Assembly: GCA_009602725.1 (NCBI GenBank)
Contig: WELB01000330.1
Coordinates: 89,437 to 106,743 of the forward strand
From: Spirogloea muscicola
Lineage: Eukaryota > Streptophyta > Zygnematophyceae > Spirogloeales > Spirogloeaceae
Direction: 5' to 3'
Length of the DNA: 17,307 bases
Every line of letters begins with the position of its first letter. Positions within the stretch are counted from its first letter, which is position 1. The position numbers were made by a program, and so were the translations under genes. This document shows, one piece after another, positions 9,001 to 16,750 of the stretch. Below the pieces are notes generated by a model. It was not told where the DNA came from and made no database searches. It worked only from the letters and a program-made list of their open reading frames with translations.

Positions 9001-9925
9001 ATTAAGTGGCCACCTGCCGCCTCAATTGGGGAGACTTGTGCTGCTCAACAAGCTCTGGCTTCATGGCAACAACCTCTCTGGACCGATCCCGACAACTTTC
9101 TCAAACGTGGAGAACTTGCAAGTGCTGAACATGGACAGTAACACTTTTTCTGGCCAATTCCCACAGTGGCTTGGCAACCTAAGCAGTGCATTGGTTATTC
9201 ATCTAGGTCACAACAACTTTACCGGAGGAGTACCTGCGAGCATGCGCAGTCTGCAAAACGTTCAAAATCTTGACATCTCCAACAACCGCCTAAGTGGCAG
9301 TCTTCCCCTGGAAATTGGAGATTTGAGCAATTATCATCGCATTTTCGGCTGCAAGCAACTCATTCAGCGGGCCCATACCGGAGCGTATTGGCAATTTGCC
9401 TGAGTCTCACCTATCTCGATCTTTCCAACAACAATTTCAGCGGCAGAATCCCTGCGTCCTTTGCTAATCTGAGTCTTACTGACTTCTTTAACATCTCAAC
9501 TAACAACCTCAGTGGGCCCATTCCTGGCGGTTCTATTGGTCAATACGGCAGCAGCTCCTTTTCTAGCAATGCCGACTTGTGTGACGGCCCTTACGTGGCG
9601 TGCAAGACAGCTCCACCACCTCAGACTCTTCCTCCTACCCCATCACCTCCGGAGCACAAGTCGTCGAGCTTATCGGGGGGGGCAATTGCCGGCATTGTTG
9701 TTGGGGCTATTGTCCTCCTTCTCCTCCTGTTACTGGGACTTCGCCTGCTGTGTCGCTTAGGTCGGAAGAAGGACAAACTATGACAGAGAAGGAGCGGAAC
9801 ATTGAGAGCTTCTGCTCCGAGATGTCCATCACTAAGGACAAACTCCAAGGTCCCTTCACCTACGAGGAGCTCATGTACGCAAATGAGGATTCCAACAACA
9901 ACCACATTATTGGAAAAGTCTATAG
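9001..9925 (+). other. Copy A exon 26: last LRRs, Cys cap, TM helix, kinase start
   Basis: The exon opens with LSGHLPPQLGRLVLLNKLWL, runs through about seven LRRs, then a Cys-containing cap (ADLCDGPYVACK), a Pro-rich juxtamembrane stretch, a transmembrane helix (GGAIAGIVVGAIVLLLLLLL), a basic stop-transfer segment (GRKKDK) and the start of the kinase (FTYEELM). Against copy B it has one extra base at about 9331, one at 9401, one missing base near 9777 and a 15-nt loss at 9914-9915. These sum to -14, exactly the difference between 925 nt here and 939 nt in B. The frame is therefore broken three times, and the glycine loop GEGGFG is reduced to a single G before KVY. Confidence 0.9.
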
Positions 9926-10052
9926 GTACGTAACATTGCCCTGCTTGCAAGTGGTGGTTCCTCTTGGTGCTTGTTGTCCCCGGTGATCTGCTTATACTAT
10001 GGCTCTTCCTTACCCTATGGCAAATCTTACTACAATGCAGAATGCTGAGCAG

Positions 10053-10516
10053 TCCGCAGATGAAGGACGGGCGAAAGTATGCAGTGAAGAAGCTTGCGCC
10101 AGACAACAAACAAGGAATGAGATCGGTGCAAGCTGAGGTGGAGGTATTAAGTCGCATTCATCACCGCAATCTGGTCCCGCTACGGGGCTGGTACATCCCT
10201 AAGGACAGCGACGTGGACATGCTGCTCATCTGTCCATTCTTGCCTGGCGGGACTCTTGACCAACTGGTGCACGGGGGGAAGGCCGTGCCTCCAAAGCCAG
10301 AAGGGTATTATAACTGGGCTGCACGTAAGAAGGTCATGTTGGGTGCAGCAGTTGGACTTAAGTACCTGCATCACGAATGCCAACCTCCGGTGCTGCATAG
10401 GGACGTCAAGCCAAGCAACACCTTGTTGGATGAACATGGTCAAGGGTACCTGGCGGATTTTGGGCTTGCACGAAAATTTCAGGCACATGATACACGTGTG
10501 TCAACTATGACTGCGG
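10053..10516 (+). other. Copy A exon 27: kinase N-lobe to activation segment
   Basis: This 464-nt exon is the same length as in copy B. It carries the ATP-binding Lys (RKYAVKKL), the alpha-C Glu region, the hinge ([12 protein letters not shown]), the catalytic loop HRDVKPSN (RD-type) and DFGLA. The acceptor is placed after GAGCAG at 10047-10052, because that gives the family spacing GKVYxxxQMKDGRK and is the only site shared with B. The exon is open throughout. The donor is GGTAGTT at 10516/10517. Confidence 0.85.
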
Positions 10517-10686
10517 GTAGTTCCCATGCCCTCTACTGTCCGTTGAGCTGTATCGTAGGCCTCTCTTGCATCGTGCAAGAAGGATGTGTGAAATAATGCT
10601 GGTAGAGACACCTGAGACTGCTCGGCAATGATTATGGGTCATCTTTCCTGCAACCCATGACGCGTCACAATAATGCACATTGACAG

Positions 10687-11083
10687 GCACAGTCGGGTAC
10701 GTCGGTCCAGACTTCGCCTTAGGCCAACTGACTACATACAGCAATGTCTTCAGTTTTGAAGTGATGCTCTCGAGACTGTCACTGGCAAACGGCCTGTCGA
10801 CCCTTTCTTTCAGACCGAAGTTGCAACTGGTGGCAACTTAATTTCGTGGGTGCGATCCTGTTTTCGCCACGAGAAGCCTTTGGAGTGCGTTGATATGGCG
10901 CTAGCCCCATTCGTCCCTCAGAAAGTGGACGAGATCTGGAGCGCCTTGAGATTGGGGCTACTTTGCTGCTCCAAATTCCCAAAACAAAGGCCAACAATGA
11001 TTGACGTTGTTGAGATGCTCCAGAATCTCGGATCATTTGGTGCTGGGTTGACGTTTCCCAGGTTGATCGATACCACCGTGTGA
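10687..11083 (+). other. Copy A exon 28: kinase C-lobe and stop
   Basis: The acceptor TTGACAG joins to GTVGYVGPDFALGQLTTYSN, the activation-segment end and subdomain VIII/IX. Later sequence includes the conserved Arg of subdomain XI (KQRPTMIDVVEML) and a stop TGA at 11081-11083. Compared with B, one base is missing near 10768, which shifts the frame. Two conserved positions of the alpha-F region are altered before that: Asp to Asn (AAT at 10743-10745) and Gly to Glu (GAA at 10758-10760). The exon is 397 nt here and 398 nt in B. Confidence 0.85.
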
Positions 11084-11390
11084 TTAAGGTCTATTCGCTT
11101 CGTGCACATCCCTCTCGTGGGTGGCACCATACCAATGCCCTCATGAGCATCCTGGAGGTCGAGCCGTGATGCTGCAAGGACTATTTCTATATTACGACAG
11201 GCCTGTGTTGGTGCACTGCCCCGTCACTCCATTTGCCCGTCTGACCGTGCTGTTCGGTATGTAGCACGACATAGCAAGAGTTGTGAGACACAAAGAATTC
11301 GTAGGAAAGGGTAATAGTGCGAGGAGAGAAAGAGGCAGAGGAGAGTGGGAGTGAATGGCGAGCTTAATCGGTGAGAGAGGTGACAGAGAG

Positions 11391-12600
11391 GTGACTGGAA
11401 TGCCCCAGGCCTCCAAGAAAGACGTCACTTCCGTGCCCAGCTCTTGACGAGTTGCTGGACACGCTGAACGGATGGCATATGTCTTAACTGATGGAGGGCC
11501 TGAGTGGCCAAGTACACAGGCAAGCACATGACAGACGTACATCTCCTGCTGCTAAACTGGACCCGCTCAGCTGATTGAGTAATCAGTAATCAGCTGATTG
11601 AGTAATCAGCTACTTGATGCCCGAATATCGGACAGCAAATTACAAGCCCTTAAGCCATCAGCTTAAGCTCGACCAGCCTTCTGGTACTGAAGAGTACCAG
11701 AGGTCTTTGCAAGTATGTACATGACAGCAAGTCACTGGCAAAGTAGGACGACCGAGGTCGAAGTATTTCCGATGTATATCGAGTAGAAAAAAACGTTGTA
11801 CAGAGCATGTGACTTATGTCAGCATAAGAGTGATTTCATGTCTGTAAGTGAGGGTCCACCGGGACTACCCTTGTAGCAAGGTCTATTTCCTTGGGACATG
11901 CTGTGACGGTACTTTCAAGGATGTAGTGCGTCACTTCTCTCTGCAGGACAGTTGATAATCAAGTAATGCACGATTGAGCTTGCCTTGCGACTGTGCCGAT
12001 TTGGTGACTGGTCAGTATAGCTCTGTCGTGGTGAGGCTCTTCAGCGGCCGGTCTGCCTGGTGGTTCAGCCCGTGCCCCTTGGCGCAGCGCGCAATGCTCA
12101 AAAGACGCCTGCTGGTGCAATGCGGGTGGCGGCGGCACTGGTAACCTTAAGTCAAATCCGTCCCGAGCACGAGGCTGGACCGAATGAACTACACGTTCCC
12201 GGGACCATCTTCTCCGTTATGCTCGGTCACCCAAAGAATCACAATGTGTGTTGGGCTGAGCCCTCTCTGGAAGAGCTTACTGCTTTACTTCTTTGGGTGA
12301 GCCGTCCGGGCCTGGCTCCCCTGAGTTCTCAATGGCCGGTGTAGCCTGGGACCATCTCTTTCACTAATTACCTACCACTATGCCACCGCTGCCTAGCTGG
12401 AAGCGCCCAGCCACAATTTGTAAGGCTGATACCACCTTCTGGAGCCGGCTTCTGGGCGTTTCAACCACTGTGGGCTACTCTTTGAGCAATGCGGGTGGCA
12501 GGATGGGTCTAAAGACAGATGCCACTTGTGGCACTGGCAGATAAGATTTATGCCTCGATCAAAGCTTAGCTGGAGGTGCCGTGCTTGCAACTAAATCCCT
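11391..12600. other. Spacer, left half; no gene recognised
   Basis: No ORF here shows a known domain or sensible codon pattern, and none continues across plausible splice sites. The only structures seen are the 23-base tandem palindrome at 11568-11609 and an imperfectly looped 12-base inverted repeat (TCACCCAAAGAA 12227-12238, complement at 12289-12300). Confidence 0.6.
11568..11609. repeat. Tandem 23-base unit that is itself palindromic
   Basis: The unit CAGCTGATTGAGTAATCAG occurs at 11568-11586 and 11591-11609 with TAAT between. Inside it CAGCTGATT and AATCAGCTG form perfect stems around GAGT. The result can fold as a cruciform or a hairpin. Confidence 0.85.
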
Positions 12601-12604
12601 TCTG

Positions 12605-12680
12605 CAACCCGGCCCCTTCGGACCCTTGTGTATTCTTTTCGGGCTGGCTTTCACAGCCTGTCGCCCCCTTTGGGAAAATG
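12605..12680 (+). repeat. Hairpin repeat family member
   Basis: CGGCCCCTTCGGACCCTTGT, TTTCGGGCTGGCTTTCACAG and CCCCCTTTGGGA in the order seen at 987-1080. Confidence 0.7.
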
Positions 12681-13134
12681 CAATACTCTATTTCTTTCAA
12701 ACAAGAGCAAATCATGATTCCCCCTTATATGTTAAGCGTGCAGCCAGTCACCATCCTCGTCAAACTTACAGTAGCGAGCCACCGATGGGATAAGGCACGA
12801 CAATGGCGTGCGTAGCGACCCTAGTGGTGGATTCTGATATGCTGAGGAATGAATCTTGCCAAACTCCTCCGGATGCTCTCAACCTCAGGCATCCTCAACG
12901 TCCTGCGACGCCCACCTTCTGCACCTGCCACAAGCTTAGCCTGTGCCGCTTGTACTCCTCGCTCGCGAGGTCAACGCCGCACAAATGCGCGGCGTCATCA
13001 GCGCAGCACGAGGCGGCGGCTCGACAGCCCGGGGTCAACAGGGCCCACGCCGCCTGGAGTCGCGGCACAGCCCGCCTTGACGCGTAATTTCTCGGCACGC
13101 TGCCCCGCCGGGGCGGCTGCCCTTCAGGTCCTCA

Positions 13135-13310
13135 GTCTCCTTTCCCGCCTGCTAGTCTATCTGATATGCGGCTCCTCATTAGAGGTTGATAAATGCTTAT
13201 CCTACCGGAGAAGCCTTTGAGAAAGCGCTTTGGCCCCTTCGGACCTTGTCAGCTTCTTCCGGGCTGGTTTTTCACAGCCCTTGCCCCTTTTGGGAGAGCC
13301 TCTTTTCTTT
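13135..13310 (+). repeat. Hairpin repeat family member
   Basis: TGATATGCGGCTCCTCATTA followed by TTTGGCCCCTTCGGACCTTG, CCGGGCTGG...CACAGCCC and TTTTGGGAGAGCCTCTT. This is the closest relative of 880-1080. Confidence 0.75.
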
Positions 13311-13359
13311 TCTTTCTTCTAATCGGGCTGGCTGCTCATAGCTCGAAATAGGATATTGA

Positions 13360-13560
13360 GCACAGTGGCCACTTGAGTCGCTGTGTGCTCTAACCAGACA
13401 CCAGTCAATCTGGCCGCGCTCTTCTTTCTTACGCTTTTCTGGCCCCATCGACTGAAGTCATTCTTCTATCCTGGGCTGGCCAATCACAGCCAAAGCCCTC
13501 TACTGGAAGAGTCTTCCTTCTCACAGCCCTCGCCCCCTCTGGGAGATCCACTTCTTCGCT
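13360..13560 (+). repeat. Hairpin repeat family, double or nested copy
   Basis: GTGGCCACTTGAGTCGCTGT, then GGGCTGGCCAATCACAGCC, CCCTCTACTGGAAGAGTCTT and a second tail CACAGCCCTCGCCCCCTCTG with GGGAGATCCACTTCTT. It shares its first and third blocks with 2041-2165. Confidence 0.65.
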
Positions 13561-13564
13561 TTCT

Positions 13565-13990
13565 TTTAGGGTTACTAAGCTCCCATCTGCTGTAGCCACT
13601 TTCTCTCTCCTCAAACCCCACAGCAGACATCCAATCAGCGAGGCCGCATGCCCGCCCCAGTGTCTCTCTTGACTCGCTAGCGGAGTCATTGCATGCGCCT
13701 GTCCATAACCCTCCAGCGGTTCATGGCCCACGCCTTGCACCCACGTGCTCGCTGTGCTCTAGCTGCAGTCTGTGTCTTTTATTAAGGGACTGCTTTCTGA
13801 CGGTGGTCTTTCTGACTTGCGGCTGCTGAGTAGAAAGTTCATGAGTGAATCACCTGCATGGTACTTGCTTAATCATGTGTTCCAGCGCTTTTCGCCACTT
13901 CAAACCTTGTCAATTCATTTCGGGCTGGGTTTTCACAGGCTGACTTGGTTATGTGCTTCAGCAGATTTTTAGTCCCTTCGGATCTTGTCT
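13565..13990 (+). repeat. Further diverged copies of the repeat family
   Basis: AGGGTTACTAAGCTCC at 13568 is the reverse complement of GGAGCTTAGTAACCCC near 820. CATGCGCCTGTCCATAACC and GGTTCATGGCCCACGCCTTG near 13690-13735 resemble 375-420. TTGCGGCTGCTGAGTAGA near 13816, then CAAACCTTGTCAATTCATTT and CGGGCTGGGTTTTCACAGG near 13900-13940 repeat the family order. A last fragment (AGTCCCTTCGGATCTTGTC) is at 13971. Confidence 0.6.
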
Positions 13991-14347
13991 TCCTTCCATG
14001 CTGGCTTACTTATTTCTAGCTCACTCATTTCTTGATGGTGAATCATATCTCCTCTCCTCAACTGTCCTCTCTGTTAGTCTGCTCTTGCCTCATCTATTCT
14101 CCACACCAATGAGCATTTACAAGCGGTCACACAGCTTTGCCTTCATCCTACTCTCACCACTGTGACGACACACTTCTAAGTTTGTCAAATATAGCTATTT
14201 TTGCCACCGCTGCAGAAGGGGCAAAGCTCCATTGCATTCCACTGACCACAATGCTACTGGGACGCTGATGGGACGCTGCCCAGCTCTCAACTTCCTCCTG
14301 TCACACCCTCCCTTTCCCTCCTGCTCCCTCTCGCCCTTCCCTTCGTT
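13991..14347. other. Spacer right edge, pyrimidine-rich
   Basis: No gene seen. A nearly pure C/T tract lies at about 14305-14345 at the edge of the right inverted arm, and TGGGACGCTG is repeated twice near 14258-14278. Confidence 0.55.
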
Positions 14348-14653
14348 CTCTGTCACCTTTCTTGCCGATCAAGCTCGCCATACACTCTGACTTTCCTCTG
14401 CATCTTCCTCTCCTCGCAGTATCACCCTTTTGTTCGAATTCTCTGTGTCTCACAATTCTTGCTATGTCGTGCTACACACCAAACAGCACGGTCAGACGGG
14501 CAAACGGAGTGACGGGGCAGTGCACCAACACAGGCCTGTCGTTATATAGAAATAGTCTTTAGCAGCATCACGTCTCGACCTCCAGGATGCTCATGAGGGC
14601 ATTGATATGGTGCCACTCACGAGAGGGATGTGCACGAAGTGAATAGATGAGAA

Positions 14654-15051
14654 TCACCCGGTGGTATTGATTGACCTGGGAAACTTCAACCCAGCACCAA
14701 ATGCTCCGAGCTTCTCGAGCATCTCAACCACGTCAACCATTGTTGGCCTTTGTTTTGGGTCATCGGAGCAGCAAAGTAGCCCCAATCTCAAGGCGCCCCG
14801 GATCTCGTCCACTTTCTGATGGACGAATGGAGCTAGCGCCATATCAACGCACTCCAAAGGCTTATCGTGGCGAAGGCAGGATCGCACCCACGAAATTAAG
14901 TTGCCACCAGTTGCACCTTCGGTCTGAAAGAAAGGGTCAACAGGCCGTTTGCCAGTGACAGTCTCAAGTAGCATCACTCCAAAACTGAAGACATCGCTGT
15001 ATGTAGTCACTTGGCCTAGGGCGCAGTCCGGACCAATGTACCCGCATGTGC
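14654..15051 (-). other. Copy B last exon: kinase C-lobe
   Basis: The acceptor TTGACAG is followed by GTCGYIGPDCALGQVTTYSD, then VFSFGVMLLETVTGKRPVDP, the ISWVR block, the LGLLCCSDDPKQRPTMVDVV block (subdomain XI Arg) and a short tail before TGA. The exon is open over 398 nt. The kinase C-lobe has normal length and key residues, including the alpha-F Asp and Gly that are changed in copy A. Confidence 0.88.
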
Positions 15052-15221
15052 CTGTCAATGTGCATCATTGTGACGCGTCATGAGTTGCAGGAAAGATGAC
15101 CCATAATCATTGCCAGGCAGTCTAAGGTGTCTCTACCAGCACAATTTCACACGTCCTTCTTGCACGATGCAAGAGAAGCCTACGATACAGCTCAACGGAC
15201 AGTAGAGGGCCTTGGAACTAC

Positions 15222-15685
15222 CCGCAGTCATGGTTGACACATGTGTAACATGTGCCTGAAAATTCCGTGCAAGCCCAAAATCCGCCAGGTACCCTTGACC
15301 ATCTTCATCCAACAAGGTGTTGCTTGGCTTGACGTCCCTATGCAGCACCGGAGATTGGCAATCGTGATGCAGGTACTTAAGTCCAACTGCTGCACCCAAC
15401 ATGACCTCCTTACGTGCAGCCCAGTGATCATACCCTTCTGGCTTTGGAGGCACGGCCTCCCCCCCGTGCACCAGTTGGTGAAGAGTCCCGCCAGGCAAGA
15501 ATGGATAGATGAGCAGCATGTCCACGTGGCTGTCCTTAGGGATGTACCAGCCCTGTAGCGGGACCAGATTGCGGTGATTAATGCGACTCAATACCTCCAC
15601 CTCAGCTTGCACCGATCTCAGTCTTTGCTTGTTGTCTGGTGCAAGCTTCTTCACTGCATACTTTCGCCCGTTCTTCATCTGCGCA
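15222..15685 (-). other. Copy B kinase exon, N-lobe to DFG segment
   Basis: This 464-nt open exon covers [19 protein letters not shown], the hinge [27 protein letters not shown] and [12 protein letters not shown]. The first base completes a Gly codon with the previous exon, giving GKVYGAQMKNGRKYAV, the normal kinase spacing. The upstream acceptor used in some models of copy A (TGCAG at 10036-10040) is TTCAA in copy B, which supports the GAGCAG site at 15691-15686. Confidence 0.87.
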
Positions 15686-15811
15686 CTGCTCGGCAATTTG
15701 AATTGTAGTAAGATTTGCCATAGGATAAGAAAGAGCCATAGTATAAGCAGATCAATGGGACAACAAGCACCAAGAAGAATCACCACTTGCAAGCAGGGCA
15801 ATATTACGTAC

Positions 15812-16750
15812 CCATAGACTTTTCCAAAGCCGCCCTCTCCAATAATGTGGTTGTTGTTGAAATCCTCAGTTGCGTTCATGAGCTCCTCGTAGGTGAAGGG
15901 ACCTTGGAGTCTGTCCTTAGTGATGGACATCTTGGAGCAGAAGCTCTCAATGCTCTGCTCCTTCTCTGTCATAGTTTTGTCCTTCTTCCGACCTAAGCGA
16001 CACAGGAGGAGAAGTCCCAGTAACAGGAGGAGAAGGAGGACAACAGCTCCAACAACAATGCCGGCAATTGCCCCCCCCGATAAGCTCGACGACTTGTGCT
16101 CCGGAGGTGATGGGGTAGGAGGAAGAGTCTGAGGTGGTGGAGCTGTCTTGCACGCCACGTAAGGGCCGTCACACAAGTCGGCATTGCTAGAAAAGGAGCT
16201 GCTGCCGTATTGACCAATAGAACCGCCAGGAATGGGCCCACTGAGGTTGTTAGTTGAGATGTTAAAGAAGTCAGTAAGACTCAGATTAGCAAAGGACGCA
16301 GGGATTCTGCCGCTGAAATTGTTGTTGGAAAGATCGAGATAGGTGAGACTCGGCAAATTGCCAATACGCTCCGGTATGGGCCCGCTGAATGAGTTGCTTG
16401 CAGCCGAAAATGCGATGATATTGCTCAAATCTCCAATTTGCAGGGGAAGACTGCCACTTAGGCGGTTGTTGGAGACGTCAAGATTTTGAACGTTTTACAG
16501 ACTGCGAATGCTTGCAGGTACTCCTCCAGTAAAGTTGTTGTGACCTAGATGAATAACCAATGCACTGCTTAGGTTGCCAAGCCACTGCGGGAATGGGCCA
16601 GAAAAAATGTTACTGTCCATGTTCAGCACTTGCAAGTTCTCCAGGTTGGAGAAGGTTGTCGGGATCGGTCCAGAGAGGTTGTTGCCATTAAGCCAGAGCT
16701 TGTTGAGCAGCACAAGTCTCCCCAATTGAGGCGGCAGGTGGCCACTTAAT
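15812..16750 (-). other. Copy B large exon: LRRs, TM helix, kinase start, one nonsense codon
   Basis: This 939-nt exon encodes about seven LRRs, the ADLCDGPYVACK cap, a Pro-rich linker, a Leu-rich transmembrane helix (GAVVLLLLLLLGLLLLCRLG) and FTYEELMNATEDFNNNHIIG followed by EGGFGKVYG. Apart from TAA at 16497-16495 there is no stop and no indel. The frame before and after that stop is the same. The donor is GG|GTACGT at 15812/15811. Comparison with copy A shows that the single-base changes in A are absent here. Confidence 0.88.

Larger units (their letters stand above)
2363..11083 (+). pseudogene. LRR receptor-like kinase, copy A, multi-exon, disrupted
   Basis: Plant-type LRR receptor-like Ser/Thr kinase, a membrane receptor expected to bind an extracellular ligand and signal through its kinase. 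I resolve 28 exons: 2363-2445, 2650-2793, 3066-3242, 3353-3424, 3695-3765, 3888-3956, 4184-4257, 4537-4608, 4703-4774, 4957-5025, 5154-5225, 5424-5492, 5670-5744, 5884-5955, 6129-6200, 6396-6467, 6771-6833, 6950-7021, 7183-7254, 7369-7439, 7597-7667, 8055-8126, 8288-8359, 8550-8618, 8809-8880, 9001-9925, 10053-10516, 10687-11083. Exon limits rest on LRR periodicity, phase and AG/GT sites, and on copy B for the 3' part. Lesions: TAG 2663 and TGA 2720; lost donors after 3765, 4257, 6200 and 7667; single-base indels in exons 7, 20, 21 (and probably 5), at 9331, 9401, about 9777 and about 10768; and a 15-nt deletion at 9914 removing the kinase glycine loop. It cannot encode a full receptor. The kinase resembles the BRI1/PSKR-like LRR-RLK group, but I do not name an orthologue. 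Confidence 0.9.
8453..11390 (+). repeat. Inverted duplication, left arm
   Basis: The last five exons of copy A plus about 305 bases after its stop codon match the reverse complement of 14348-17307, introns included. Anchors are 8453 with 17307, 9001 with 16750, 11083 with 14654, and the GGTGACAGAGA motif near 11380 with its complement near 14350. In a 275-base stretch from 9001 I count about 12 differences. The arm continues beyond the right end of the window, so the true length is at least 2.9 kb. Confidence 0.93.

Noticed and set aside
10037-10052. TGCAG at 10036-10040 as the kinase exon acceptor in copy A
   Set aside because: Copy B has TTCAA there, while GAGCAG is shared by both copies and gives the normal kinase spacing.
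11192-11542. 116-codon minus-strand ORF after copy A
   Set aside because: It lies in the sequence downstream of the stop that is shared with copy B, where the frame is not kept. No domain.
12060-12344. 94-codon plus-strand ORF in the spacer
   Set aside because: No domain, no homologue within the window, and no supporting splice or context signals.
12849-13220. 123-codon plus-strand ORF in GC-rich spacer
   Set aside because: Length is explained by high GC. It runs into a dispersed repeat and shows no domain.
15133-16428. A 431-codon minus-strand ORF as a one-exon gene
   Set aside because: It reads through a 126-nt intron (15811-15686) and past the true donor at 15222, and begins at a TTG just after the nonsense codon. 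It is a set of exons of copy B, not a separate gene.
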